From Devosia indica (GTDB lineage: Bacteria > Pseudomonadota > Alphaproteobacteria > Rhizobiales > Devosiaceae): a stretch of DNA of 64,000 bases. The notes under the pieces were generated by a model. That model saw only the letters and a list, made by a program, of their open reading frames with translations, was not told the DNA's origin and did not search any database. Location: assembly GCF_003056405.1 (NCBI RefSeq), contig NZ_PYVZ01000001.1:124001-188000 (forward strand). Reading direction: 5' to 3'. Of the stretch, positions 34,218 through 43,304 are shown piece by piece. A program made the position numbers and the translations under genes. The stretch's first letter is position 1. Every line of letters begins with the position of its first letter.

Positions 34218-36680
34218 TTACTCCGCCACGCCTGCCAGGGCGCTGTCGAGGGGCAGGTTGACGATGATGCGGCTGCCCCTGGGCTCGCGCCGTTCGGCCG
34301 AAATGGTGCCGCCATGCAGGTTGACGAAGGTGCGCACGATGGACAGGCCCAGCCCCGCGCCGCGCTGCCGGCCGCCCGAGGCCGGATTGTCGAGCCGGGT
34401 CAGGATGGCCGATTTCATCTCGTCGGTCAGGCCAGGGCCCTCGTCCTCGATGACGAACAGCATGCGATCGCCGCGCTGGCTGACGGCCAGCCGGATTTCC
34501 CCGCCCGGTGGCGAGAAGCGGGCCGCGTTGGAGAGGAGATTGTAGAGCACCTGCACCAGCCGCGTGCCATCGGCGATGAAGACGGGCAGGTCCGGCGCGA
34601 TATCGACCACCACGCGCGGCGCTTCGCCCGAGACCTCGGGAAAGCTGGCGCTCATCCCGGCGCGGGCCTTGTCGACGAGGGCGGCCACATCGAGCGGTTC
34701 GGGGTTGAGTTCGGCAATGCCGGCATCGACCGAGGCGAGATCGAGGATATTGTCGATCAGGACGCCCAGCGTCACCGAGGAGGCGCGGATGTAGTCGATA
34801 TATTCGCGCTGGCGTTCATTGAGGCTCCCGCCTTCGGTCCCGGCCAAGAGGTCGGCAAAGCCGATGATATTGGTCAGGGGCGAGCGCAGTTCATAAGAGA
34901 CGTTCTCGACAAAGGCGTCCTTGAGCCGGTCGGCCGCCACCAGCGCGTCATTGCGCTCCTTGAGCACCTTGGAGTAGCCCGCACTTTCGGTGACATCGAG
35001 GAAGGTCATCATGGTCTGCCCATTGGGCAGGCGGGTGATGGCATAGTCGATCAGTCGCCCGTCGGACCGGTTGATCCGCCCCTGTCGGTCGGTGCGGGTG
35101 GGGTTGAGATCGATAATGGTGCGCTTGAGGTCGCGCCAGATCGAGGCGCCGTCCTCGGGGATCGCCCGGCCGCTGGCTTCGGCCAGCCGGTCGATATGGG
35201 GGTTATTGCCCAATTCGTTCATCGGCAGCTTCCAGAGCTTGGAAAGCTGGGGATTGGACAGGGTCAGCCGGCCATTGGTGCCGAACACCGCCACGGCTTC
35301 GTTGAGTGCCATGATGGTTTCGCGCAGCACATTGGTGAACGCCTTGTTGGTGCTTTCCAGCTCCAGCCGCTCGGTCAGGTCCTCGAACACATAGATGACA
35401 CCGCCATCCGGGCCCGCCGGCGCCGAAATCACCTTGATGGTTCGTCCATCAGGCAGGTGCCAGGGGTCGGCCTCATGCGGTTCCTTGCGGGCGTAGCTTT
35501 CCAAATGCTTGGCGCGCCAGGTGTGATAGTCGACCTGGCTGGGCAACATGCCCTCGGTGCGCAATTTGTCGAGAATGGCGCGTTCGTCGAGGCCAAGCGT
35601 CAGAAACTTGCGGTCAAGGTTCCACAGATTGGCATAGGCGGCATTGAACTGGGTCAGCTCACGCCTGGCGTTGAAAATGGCGATCGGGGTGCCCAGCGCA
35701 TCGATGATGCCGCCAATATGGGTCGCGCCCTGCTCGCCGGAGGTGGGCTGTGCAGTGATTTTCTCGTCAGGCCGCAAATAGCCGGCCCGACCGCCGGGCA
35801 CCGGAAAGTCAACCAGCTCGAACCGGCCGTGCTGGCCGAAGTCGAGCGGCAGGTTCACCGGCGTGGCGTCAGCATGGCAGGATTTGAGGTGCAGCGCCAA
35901 TTGAGTGGCATCGAGCAATTCAGGCGGGGTCGCATCCGAAGAGCTTCGCCCCAGATCGGCCGCCAGCTTGAGATAGGCGGGATTGGCATAGACCAGACGA
36001 TCAGCCTCATCGCGCAAAAAGGCCGGCTTGGACAGAAGGGCAAGAATGGCGCGGGCGCTTTCGCGGTCGCCGCCCTGGGCCTCGGCAGTCAGAGCCGCAT
36101 GTTCATCGGGTTGACTGAAGGCCGGGCGCAGCCGCAGGGCTACAGCCCCACCCATCACCCAGCCATTGGCGCGGATCAGGCGGCCGTCGCGGGTATCAAG
36201 GCTGGTGACAAAGGCATGGCCGTGCAGGCGCAGATCTTCGACCAGGCTGGTCAGTCGGTTGGTTTCGGCCGGCCCCAGCCAGGAGTGGAAATTGAGCACG
36301 CTTTGCGGCTGCCGCCCCGATGGCAGCACGGCACCGGTCTGGCCCAGCACGCGCGGCGGCTCATGCCCCTGCCAGAGCACGGTCAGCTCGCGGGTGCCGG
36401 CGATCAGGTTTTCATATTCATCGACCAGTGCGCGCAGATCGGCAATCTGCTCGGCGGCGCGGCGGCGTGCCGCGCGGCTATCGGTCAAAAGGGTGCGGAC
36501 CAGGACCATGGACAACAGGGCAAAACTCCCTGCGCCGATGGCAACTGCAAAAGGGGCGATGCCGCCCAGACTTGCCGGAACAAGACCCTGCGCCAGGGCG
36601 GGAACTGCCGTGACCAGAGTGAGGGGCGCGGCACACAGGCCTGCGAATCCCAATTGTTTCCGGAAATGATCCGGCGTCAT
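34218..36680 (-). CDS. divL: DivL-like PAS sensor kinase with tyrosine in the H-box
   Basis: About 820 aa from ATG 36680 (AGAGGG upstream); ATG 36713 is an alternative. N-terminal hydrophobic segments, several PAS-like regions, then a kinase core. The phospho-acceptor motif reads VENVSYELRSPLTNIIGF: residue 596 (codon at 34893-34895, TAT) is Tyr where histidine kinases have His. The ATP-binding boxes are intact (LYNLLSNAARFSP, EDEGPGL, GAGLGLSIV). In Caulobacter, DivL is a Tyr-containing pseudo-kinase controlling CckA and CtrA. Position next to tsaE and ahcY matches the divL locus of this order. Confidence 0.9.
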   Translation of the reverse strand: MTPDHFRKQLGFAGLCAAPLTLVTAVPALAQGLVPASLGGIAPFAVAIGAGSFALLSMVLVRTLLTDSRAARRRAAEQIADLRALVDEYENLIAGTRELTVLWQGHEPPRVLGQTGAVLPSGRQPQSVLNFHSWLGPAETNRLTSLVEDLRLHGHAFVTSLDTRDGRLIRANGWVMGGAVALRLRPAFSQPDEHAALTAEAQGGDRESARAILALLSKPAFLRDEADRLVYANPAYLKLAADLGRSSSDATPPELLDATQLALHLKSCHADATPVNLPLDFGQHGRFELVDFPVPGGRAGYLRPDEKITAQPTSGEQGATHIGGIIDALGTPIAIFNARRELTQFNAAYANLWNLDRKFLTLGLDERAILDKLRTEGMLPSQVDYHTWRAKHLESYARKEPHEADPWHLPDGRTIKVISAPAGPDGGVIYVFEDLTERLELESTNKAFTNVLRETIMALNEAVAVFGTNGRLTLSNPQLSKLWKLPMNELGNNPHIDRLAEASGRAIPEDGASIWRDLKRTIIDLNPTRTDRQGRINRSDGRLIDYAITRLPNGQTMMTFLDVTESAGYSKVLKERNDALVAADRLKDAFVENVSYELRSPLTNIIGFADLLAGTEGGSLNERQREYIDYIRASSVTLGVLIDNILDLASVDAGIAELNPEPLDVAALVDKARAGMSASFPEVSGEAPRVVVDIAPDLPVFIADGTRLVQVLYNLLSNAARFSPPGGEIRLAVSQRGDRMLFVIEDEGPGLTDEMKSAILTRLDNPASGGRQRGAGLGLSIVRTFVNLHGGTISAERREPRGSRIIVNLPLDSALAGVAE

Positions 36681-37072
36681 ACCAGCCCTCTTTCGCTTTG
36701 ATTGCGATGCCAACCCGGCCAGAACGGCCGGTACGCCTCAACTCTAATCAGGCCGCTGACGCAGAGCCAAAACCGGCTCAAGCTGCCCCCAGGACCGGCT
36801 TGCGTGTCCCCCCGCAACCCGAATCACTAAGACCATACCGGCCCGTGGAATCGTGCAAAAGAGTCTTGATGGCTGTGCGTTGCGGGCAAAGCGCAAGGAA
36901 AGGGCTTGACCCGTGAACGAAACAGAAACCTTTCAAAAAAGTAAAAGCCCAGGACAATGCCCGGGCTTTTTTCGGTCAATTGTTAACACTTGGTGTCACT
37001 GACAGCCGGCGTCCGGGCTGCATCGCCCCAATCGCGCCGGTGGAGCGATCTGCCCAGCGGCGCGCGCGACGC
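36681..37072. other. Intergenic region between divL and ahcY
   Basis: About 390 bases with no supported gene. It contains the ahcY terminator (36935-36972) and must hold the divL promoter between about 36690 and 36930. No known operator or RNA is recognised there. Confidence 0.6.
36935..36972 (-). terminator. Terminator after ahcY (works in both directions)
   Basis: AAAAGCCC (36943-36950) and GGGCTTTT (36963-36970) form a stem. On the minus strand it is followed by TTTTACTTTTTT, and on the plus strand by further T residues. It lies about 100 bases past the ahcY stop. Confidence 0.8.
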
Positions 37073-38476
37073 CTAGTAGCGGTACTCGCCGGACTTGAAC
37101 GGGCCCTCGACCGGCACGCCGATATAGTCGGCCTGGGTCTTGGTCAGCTTGGTCAGCTTGGCGCCAAGCTTGGCCAGATGCAGCTCAGCGACCTTTTCGT
37201 CGAGATGCTTGGGCAGCACATGCACCTTCTTTTCGATCTTGTCGCCATTGGTCCAAAGCTCGATCTGGGCCAGGGTCTGGTTGGAGAACGAGGCGGACAT
37301 GACAAAGCTGGGGTGGCCGGTGGCATTGCCCAAATTCACCAAGCGCCCCTCGGACAGCAGAATCAGGCGGTTGCCATTGGGCTGCTCGATCATGTCGACC
37401 TGCGGCTTCACATTGGTCCACTTGAAATTGCGCAGACCCAGCACGTCGATCTCATTGTCGAAATGGCCGATATTGCAGACAATGGCCATGTCCTTGAGCT
37501 TGCGCATGTCGTCGACCATCAGCACGTCGCGATTGCCGGTGGCGGTCACCACGATATCGGCGCGCGGGGCGGCTTCCTCGAGCGTAACCACCTCAAAGCC
37601 TTCCATCGCCGCCTGCAGGGCGCAGATCGGATCGACCTCGGTCACCAGCACGCGGGCACCGGCGCCACGCAGGCTTTCGGCCGAGCCCTTGCCCACATCG
37701 CCATAGCCACAGACGATGGCGACCTTGCCGGCCAGCATCACGTCGGTGCCGCGGCGGATGGCGTCGACCAGCGATTCACGGGTGCCGTATTTGTTGTCGA
37801 ATTTCGACTTGGTCACCGAGTCATTGACGTTGATGGCCGGGAAGGGCAGCTCGCCCCTTGCGTGGAGCTGATAGAGGCGCATCACGCCCGTGGTGGTTTC
37901 TTCGGAGACACCGCGAATATTGGCGCGGATGGTCGAATAGAAATTGGGGTGCGTGGCCAGGCGCTTCCTGATGGTAGCGAAGAAGATTTCCTCTTCCTCA
38001 TTGCCCGGCTTGTCGAGAATGGACGGATCGGTCTCGGCCTTGGCGCCGGTAAGCACTAGCATGGTGGCGTCGCCGCCATCATCGAGAATGAGGTTGGGCG
38101 TGCCGCCATCGCCCCATTCCATCATGCGGTCGGTGAAGGCCCAGTATTCTTCCAGGCTCTCCCCCTTATGGGCAAAGACCGGGATGCCGGCGGCGGCAAT
38201 GGCCGCAGCGGCGTGATCCTGTGTCGAGAAGATATTGCACGAGACCCAGCGCACATCAGCGCCCAGCGCGACCAGCGTCTCGATCAGGACGGCAGTCTGG
38301 ATGGTCATGTGCAGCGAGCCGGCAATGCGCGCGCCCTTCAAGGGCTGTGCGGCGGCATATTCCTCGCGAATGGCCATCAGGCCCGGCATTTCGATTTCGG
38401 CGATGCTGATTTCCTTGCGGCCGTAATCGGCCAGGGAAATGTCTCGGACCGCGTAATCGGTCGGGCTCTTGGTCAT
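37073..38476 (-). CDS. ahcY: Adenosylhomocysteinase (S-adenosylhomocysteine hydrolase)
   Basis: 467-aa cytoplasmic NAD-dependent enzyme converting S-adenosylhomocysteine to homocysteine and adenosine. Diagnostic blocks are [31 protein letters not shown], the NAD site [20 protein letters not shown] and the C-terminal [10 protein letters not shown]. The length matches the long proteobacterial type. Its 5' region carries a SahR/SamR-like inverted repeat and a GC hairpin (38507-38526). Confidence 0.97.
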   Translation of the reverse strand: MTKSPTDYAVRDISLADYGRKEISIAEIEMPGLMAIREEYAAAQPLKGARIAGSLHMTIQTAVLIETLVALGADVRWVSCNIFSTQDHAAAAIAAAGIPVFAHKGESLEEYWAFTDRMMEWGDGGTPNLILDDGGDATMLVLTGAKAETDPSILDKPGNEEEEIFFATIRKRLATHPNFYSTIRANIRGVSEETTTGVMRLYQLHARGELPFPAINVNDSVTKSKFDNKYGTRESLVDAIRRGTDVMLAGKVAIVCGYGDVGKGSAESLRGAGARVLVTEVDPICALQAAMEGFEVVTLEEAAPRADIVVTATGNRDVLMVDDMRKLKDMAIVCNIGHFDNEIDVLGLRNFKWTNVKPQVDMIEQPNGNRLILLSEGRLVNLGNATGHPSFVMSASFSNQTLAQIELWTNGDKIEKKVHVLPKHLDEKVAELHLAKLGAKLTKLTKTQADYIGVPVEGPFKSGEYRY

Positions 38477-38506
38477 GGGTCGGCTCCAGAATGGATCAAT
38501 GTCTTG

Positions 38507-38526
38507 CCCCTCCTATACGGGAGGGG
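38507..38526 (-). promoter_or_regulatory. Hairpin in the ahcY leader
   Basis: CCCCTCC (38507-38513) pairs with GGAGGGG (38520-38526) around a 6-base loop, about 30 bases upstream of the ahcY start. It has none of the conserved core of SAH or SAM-II riboswitches, so it is listed only as a leader hairpin. Confidence 0.4.
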
Positions 38527-38546
38527 GTGTTACCGATCAATGACGG

Positions 38547-38566
38547 ACATAAAGATTTGTTTATAT
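38547..38566. promoter_or_regulatory. SahR/SamR-like operator upstream of ahcY
   Basis: ACATAAAGATTTGTTTATAT is an imperfect dyad resembling the ATAAAGATATCTTTAT-type motif reported for SAM/SAH-responsive ArsR-family regulators (SahR/SamR) of methionine genes. It lies about 70-90 bases upstream of the ahcY start. The regulator is not in the window; the assignment is inferred from sequence resemblance. Confidence 0.45.
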
Positions 38567-38596
38567 CTCCTTGCGGCAAGGCTTGAATGCGCGCGA

Positions 38597-39118
38597 TCAG
38601 GTCCGCGTTACCCTGATCCGCCCGCGCCCCCGTCGCCGGAAGGGCATGCCGAGGAGCCGGGCCAGGCCCGACAGGATAAGATAACCCAGGATGAAACCGC
38701 CGCCGGCATAGAGCACGCCCTCCATGGTGACGGGGATGGCGGGCTTGTAGTTTTCAAGCGTGCGGCGGCCGATATCGGTATCGAGATAGGCCGGCAGGGA
38801 TTGCAGCCGCTCCACCGGCCCCGCGCCTTCGATGCGGGCCAGGGTGACGGACAACATGTCATAGCGCTGGAAGGTCGCCGTCATCGAATGGCCGCGCCCG
38901 GCCAGAAAATCGTCATTGGACGCATTGTAGCGCGCCAGCGCCGCTTGCCGGTCGAGCCCGCCCGCCTCGGCGGCGCGGTCAAACTCCTCGGTAATGACGC
39001 GCAACTCGTCCACCGCGCCGCCAAGGCGCTGGGTATATTGCTGGGCATATTCGGGAAACTGGCTGAGCGTGGTGGCCAGGGCCAGGCCGCCAATACCGGC
39101 GATCAATCGTCTGAGCAC
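38597..39118 (-). CDS. DUF2937 family membrane protein
   Basis: About 173 aa from GTG 39118 (GAGGGG upstream); ATG 39142 would add 8 residues. A hydrophobic N-terminus (LIAGIGGLALATTLSQFPEYAQQYTQRLGGAVDEL) is followed by a charged helical periplasmic-looking region and a C-terminal helix (GVLYAGGGFILGYLILSGLARLL) with a basic tail. This architecture is that of DUF2937. Function is unknown. It lies between HPr and ahcY in the same direction. Confidence 0.8.
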   Translation of the reverse strand: MLRRLIAGIGGLALATTLSQFPEYAQQYTQRLGGAVDELRVITEEFDRAAEAGGLDRQAALARYNASNDDFLAGRGHSMTATFQRYDMLSVTLARIEGAGPVERLQSLPAYLDTDIGRRTLENYKPAIPVTMEGVLYAGGGFILGYLILSGLARLLGMPFRRRGRGRIRVTRT

Positions 39119-39212
39119 ATCTGCCCCCTCATGCCTGCCCATTCAGTCTGGCGTCTGGAAAAGGCAGAAACAAGTCAGGGGCAACAATCCGCAAACACTC
39201 GAATGGCCTCGC

Positions 39213-39512
39213 TCAAACCTCGGCCCCGTCCACATCCTCGTCAAAGCCGTTATTGACCAGTTCGACGATGGCTTCGAGGGCTTCGCGGGCCTGCTTGCCG
39301 GTGGCCTGGACGAGAATGGTGGAGCCGGGACCGGCGCCCAGCATCATCAGGCCCATGATGGAATTGCCGGCCACGGACGTGCCGTCCTTGACCACGGCAA
39401 TGGTGGCGTCGAAGCATTCGGCGGTGCGCACGAAGCGCGCCGAGGCGCGGGCGTGCAGGCCCTTGGTGTTCACGATAGTCAATTGCTGGGCGAGCGCCCT
39501 GCCGGCGTCCAT
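39213..39512 (-). CDS. ptsH: HPr-like phosphocarrier protein of the regulatory PTS
   Basis: 99 aa. Active His20 is in TKGLHARASARF. The HPr kinase site Ser51 is in GNSIMGLMMLGAG, and the C-terminus ends DEDVDGAEV. It would receive phosphate from an Enzyme I encoded elsewhere and pass it to EIIA(Man), and be phosphorylated on serine by HprK, encoded two genes upstream. It follows the EIIA gene by 3 bases. No sugar-transporting EIIB or EIIC is nearby, so the role is regulatory. Confidence 0.94.
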   Translation of the reverse strand: MDAGRALAQQLTIVNTKGLHARASARFVRTAECFDATIAVVKDGTSVAGNSIMGLMMLGAGPGSTILVQATGKQAREALEAIVELVNNGFDEDVDGAEV

Positions 39513-39515
39513 GGA

Positions 39516-39914
39516 TCAGCTACCCAGGATGGAATTGGCGACGGTGATGTATTTCTTGCCCGCTTCCTGCGCCATGGCAACCGCTTCTTCCATGGTCATT
39601 TCGGCGCGAATGCGCCCCAGCTTGACCAGCATGGGCAGGTTGACGCCGGCGATTACTTCCACCTTGCGGTTCTGCATGACCGAAATGGCGAGGTTGGACG
39701 GCGTGCCGCCGAACATGTCGGTGAGGATGATGACGCCATCGCCGCTATCGGCGCGATCGAGCGCCTTGAGGATGTCGTCGCGCCGGCTTTCGGCATTGTC
39801 TTCGGGGCCAATGGCGATGGTTTCCACCTGTTCTTGTGGACCGACCACATGCTCCATCGCCAGCTTGAACTCATCGGCCAGCGCGCCGTGGGTCACCAGA
39901 ACCAATCCAATCAT
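39516..39914 (-). CDS. PTS EIIA component, mannose family
   Basis: 132 aa. Phospho-accepting His9 is in MIGLVLVTHGALADEF, followed by the EIIA-Man block GVIILTDMFGGTPSNLAI. With HPr directly downstream and hprK upstream it forms the incomplete regulatory PTS of alphaproteobacteria, which links carbon and nitrogen status to the ChvG/ChvI system and other targets. The permease components usual for mannose transport are absent. Confidence 0.94.
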   Translation of the reverse strand: MIGLVLVTHGALADEFKLAMEHVVGPQEQVETIAIGPEDNAESRRDDILKALDRADSGDGVIILTDMFGGTPSNLAISVMQNRKVEVIAGVNLPMLVKLGRIRAEMTMEEAVAMAQEAGKKYITVANSILGS

Positions 39915-40050
39915 GCACTTTCCCCAAACGGCCGCCGCAGAAAATCACCGCGACAGCTCTTGAGCCCCCCATTTTCCGGGACGCCTGGTGCCACCCCGCA
40001 AACGGGGCACAGTCTTGTCCCCATCCCAAATGGTTGCAAGGGATAATTTG

Positions 40051-40518
40051 TCACGGTGTGGCTTGTTGAACAGCTTGTGCCACCGCTTCGGCCACCAGCA
40101 GCATCTGATGGCCTAGACCCACCACGCCAGCCTGGGGCACCGGGGCGCGCGGCAGGGTGTGGCCGAACATCTCGGTCTGAAGGTCTTCTTCCTCGACCAT
40201 GCGCGTCAACTCAGGCACCAGATCAATCACCAGGTGCAGTTGCGCCCATTCGCGGTGCGGGCGCGAAACAATGCCCCGGCCGCGCAATTCGATCAGGCCC
40301 GCCAATTGCGGTGGCGCCAGCATGACAAGGCGGCTGCCTTCATCGGCAATATCGACGCGGTCGTCGGCCACCAGGAAAGCGGGTTGCCCGCGCCCCTCCC
40401 AGCGGTCGAGCAGCGCCATGGACAGCACCGATTTGCCGGCGCCGGACGGCCCGCGCAGCAAAACGCCCAATTCCCCCAGGACGAGACCCGTCCCATGCAC
40501 GTTGACTGGCTTGTTCAT
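40051..40518 (-). CDS. hprK: HPr kinase/phosphorylase, short alphaproteobacterial form
   Basis: 155 aa from ATG 40518; the 67-codon extension overlaps chvG and is rejected. It contains P-loop GPSGAGKSVLSMALLD, VADDRVDI and the HprK block LIELRGRGIVSRPH. It lacks the N-terminal domain of Gram-positive HprK, as expected for this group. It starts 10 bases after chvG in the same direction, so kinase sensing and PTS control are co-transcribed. Confidence 0.93.
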   Translation of the reverse strand: MNKPVNVHGTGLVLGELGVLLRGPSGAGKSVLSMALLDRWEGRGQPAFLVADDRVDIADEGSRLVMLAPPQLAGLIELRGRGIVSRPHREWAQLHLVIDLVPELTRMVEEEDLQTEMFGHTLPRAPVPQAGVVGLGHQMLLVAEAVAQAVQQATP

Positions 40519-40528
40519 GCCGCAGAGT

Positions 40529-42316
40529 CTATTTGCGGGCCCGCGGTAGCACAATTGTAAAAATCGCGCCGGATCGATCGGTGCGGTTTTCGGCCCTGAT
40601 ACTGCCCTTGTGGGCCTCGATGATCTGCTTGGAAATGGAGAGGCCCAGGCCGGAATGATTGCCGAAACTCTCGGTTTCGGGCCGGTCAGTATAGAATCGC
40701 TGGAAGATGCGGGTGACATCGCCGGTAATGCCGGGCCCCTCGTCGGTCACGCTGACCTTGATGGTCTCGCCCTCGGTCGAGATGGCCACCGTCACAGTGC
40801 CGCCGGGTGGGGAAAAGGACACCGCATTGTCCACCAGATTGGCAAAGACCTGCGCGAGCCTGGTCTCATGGCCATTGACCAAAGTCGTGCCGCGGCCGGC
40901 GCGCTTGCCCAGCACCACATCCACATTGCGGCCCGCGGCGACATCCTTCTGGATCGCTACCATGGCCTCGGCGAGCTTTTCGACATCGACCCGTTCCGCG
41001 CTTTCCCGCGCCAGTTCGGCATCGAGCCGGCTGGCGCTGGAAATGTCGGTGATCAGGCGGTCGAGGCGCCGCACGTCATGCTGGATGATATTGGTCAGCC
41101 GCTCACGGTCCTCGGGCTTTTTGGCCAGCGGCAGGGTCTCGACCGCCGAACGCAGCGAGGTCAGCGGGTTCTTGAGCTCATGGGCGACATCGGCGGCAAA
41201 GCGCTCAATCGCTTCGATGCGGTTGTAAAGCGCGTCGGTCATGCGCCGCAGCGCATCGGAAAGATGGCCGATTTCGTCGGGCCGATCTGTCAGGTCGGGA
41301 ATTTCAGCGCGGGCATTACCGGCGGTCTGCACCCGTTCGGCGGCCGCCGACAGGCGGCGCATCGGCCCGGCAATGGTGCCCGCCATCAACAGTGACAGCA
41401 CGATCTGCACCCCGGCAGCGATGCCGGCAATGCGCAGGATGCTGCTGCGTTCCTGGGCAACGACCGAGTCGATGTCGCCCGGCTCGGTGGAGAGCAGGAT
41501 GGCCCCCACAATGGCGCGCAGGCGCTGCACCGGCACGGCCACGGAAACCACGAGCTGGTTCTGGGCGTCGACCCGCACGAAGTCGGCCGGGGCCCCGTTG
41601 AGGGCCGAGGCGACCTCGGGATAGCGGGTGCCTTCGTCGGCCTGGTATTCCTGATAGGTCGGGTAATTGCCGCCCGGCGACCAGGAAATCAGCGCGTTCC
41701 ACCAGTCCAGCAAAAAGAAACTGCCCGAGCCGGAGGTGTCGATGGCCTGCCGCAGCACCTCGCCGCGCGCATAGATGTTTTCGCTGTCCAGAATAAGCAG
41801 GCCCTGCCCATCATAGATGCGGGCGCGGGTCCGGGTGGGGGTAATCAGATTGCGCAGGAGCGGCGCGACCCGTTCGGGATTGATCGGAAATTCCAGGGTC
41901 GGGTCGAAATAGGAGAAAGGCGAAATATTGCCCGCCTGCGCATCGAGCAGGCGATCGGGGTCGATCGAGATGATGTCGCTATCGACCGTGGCCGAGGCAG
42001 CGATGGCGGCCGAAATGATCTCGCCCTGCACCCGGAGCGATTGCACCCGCGCATCGATCAGCCCGGCGCGCCATTGGTTGAGATACAAAATGCCCACCAC
42101 CAGCACCAGAAGCCCGGCCATGTTGAGCACGACGATGCGCCGGGTGAGGCTGGAGAAAATGGTGAAGTCGACAAAGCGGCGCACCGCGTCCATCAGTTTG
42201 AACAGCGGCAGGAGCAGAACGCGCCATTTCCGCCGGCCGGAACGCTGTGCGCTCTCGTCCGAAGCGGGGACCCGATGGGACCCCGTTTCGCCAGCATGCG
42301 GATCGAGCGTGGCCAC
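40529..42316 (-). CDS. chvG: ChvG-type membrane sensor histidine kinase
   Basis: 595 aa. Two transmembrane helices (RRIVVLNMAGLLVLVVGILYL, and one near residue 300 preceding the HAMP region) flank a periplasmic sensor domain of about 200 residues. The H-box is AADVAHELKNPLTSLRSAVETL, and the ATPase has NLVDNAVSFSPPGG, DEGPGI and GLGLSIS. ChvG/ExoS senses acid and envelope stress and phosphorylates ChvI. It starts 8 bases after the chvI stop. Its periplasmic inhibitor ExoR is not in the window. Confidence 0.95.
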   Translation of the reverse strand: MATLDPHAGETGSHRVPASDESAQRSGRRKWRVLLLPLFKLMDAVRRFVDFTIFSSLTRRIVVLNMAGLLVLVVGILYLNQWRAGLIDARVQSLRVQGEIISAAIAASATVDSDIISIDPDRLLDAQAGNISPFSYFDPTLEFPINPERVAPLLRNLITPTRTRARIYDGQGLLILDSENIYARGEVLRQAIDTSGSGSFFLLDWWNALISWSPGGNYPTYQEYQADEGTRYPEVASALNGAPADFVRVDAQNQLVVSVAVPVQRLRAIVGAILLSTEPGDIDSVVAQERSSILRIAGIAAGVQIVLSLLMAGTIAGPMRRLSAAAERVQTAGNARAEIPDLTDRPDEIGHLSDALRRMTDALYNRIEAIERFAADVAHELKNPLTSLRSAVETLPLAKKPEDRERLTNIIQHDVRRLDRLITDISSASRLDAELARESAERVDVEKLAEAMVAIQKDVAAGRNVDVVLGKRAGRGTTLVNGHETRLAQVFANLVDNAVSFSPPGGTVTVAISTEGETIKVSVTDEGPGITGDVTRIFQRFYTDRPETESFGNHSGLGLSISKQIIEAHKGSIRAENRTDRSGAIFTIVLPRARK

Positions 42317-42324
42317 GAAGGTCC

Positions 42325-43041
42325 TTACTGCTCCTTGAAGCGATAACCGACGCCATAGAGCGTTTCGATCATCTCGAAGTCGTCATCGGTCGCCTTGAAT
42401 TTCTTGCGCAGGCGCTTGATGTGGCTGTCAATGGTCCGGTCATCGACATAGACCTGATCGTCATAGGCAGCATCCATCAGCGCATTGCGCGACTTGACGA
42501 CACCCGGCCGCAGCGCCAGGGCCTGCAGGATCAGGAATTCGGTGACCGTCAGGGTCACGCGCTGGCCTTTCCAGGTGCAGGTATGGCGTTCTTCGTCCAT
42601 CACCAGCGCACCGCGCTCGATCAGGGCCTTGCTGGGCGAGGCCTCAGCGCCGCTCGCGCCGGTTGCAGAGGGATCGCGCGGCGCCGACCGGCGCAGGATG
42701 GCCTTGACGCGCTCGACCAGCAGCCGCTGGCTGAAAGGCTTGGTGATGAAGTCGTCGGCACCCATCTTGAGGCCGAACAACTCGTCGATTTCCTCATCCT
42801 TGGAGGTGAGGAAGATCACCGGCACATCGGATTTCTGCCGCAGGCGGCGCAGCAATTCCATGCCGTCCATGCGCGGCATCTTGATATCGAGAATGGCAAG
42901 GTCGGGCTTGTCGGTGGTCAATCCCTCCAGGCCCGAGGCGCCGTCGGTATAGGTGGCGACCTGATACCCCTCCGCTTCCAGGGTCAGGGACACGGAGGTG
43001 AGGATATTGCGGTCATCGTCCACCAGGGCGATCTTTGGCAT
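42325..43041 (-). CDS. chvI: ChvI-type response regulator (OmpR family)
   Basis: 238 aa from ATG 43041; the 46-codon upstream extension is rejected. The receiver begins [26 protein letters not shown] with phospho-Asp in [13 protein letters not shown], Thr in [29 protein letters not shown]. The winged-helix DNA-binding domain includes [20 protein letters not shown] and ends [13 protein letters not shown]. It is the first gene of the leftward chvI-chvG-hprK-EIIA-HPr string, divergent from pckA. Confidence 0.96.
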   Translation of the reverse strand: MPKIALVDDDRNILTSVSLTLEAEGYQVATYTDGASGLEGLTTDKPDLAILDIKMPRMDGMELLRRLRQKSDVPVIFLTSKDEEIDELFGLKMGADDFITKPFSQRLLVERVKAILRRSAPRDPSATGASGAEASPSKALIERGALVMDEERHTCTWKGQRVTLTVTEFLILQALALRPGVVKSRNALMDAAYDDQVYVDDRTIDSHIKRLRKKFKATDDDFEMIETLYGVGYRFKEQ

Positions 43042-43304
43042 AAGCTGCCTTTCTTCTCGTGACGCAGGCTCTTTTGAACAGCACCATCCCATTGCGGACG
43101 GGCCGGTTGAGCGACTTTGCAGGCGACAATTACGTATTAAATAAGGCGCGCGCCTGCATTGCGCCAGTCTTGGCTGCATGTTTCGGCATCATCCAACTTC
43201 CGTCGTACGACCGATTTCGGGATGTTGGCTGCCGCGCCACCCTCCTATTTTGCTCTCCAGACGCCGCCAGACGCATTGGGCGGCCGCGTGGAGAGTAAGA
43301 CATT

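Noticed and set aside
38477..38546. SAH or SAM-II riboswitch in the ahcY leader
   Set aside because: Only a simple GC hairpin is present; the conserved riboswitch core sequences are missing.
39186..39212. ACTCGAATGGCCTCG after the HPr gene, similar to the variable-stem module flank
   Set aside because: Only about 11 bases match and no stem follows, so it may be chance.
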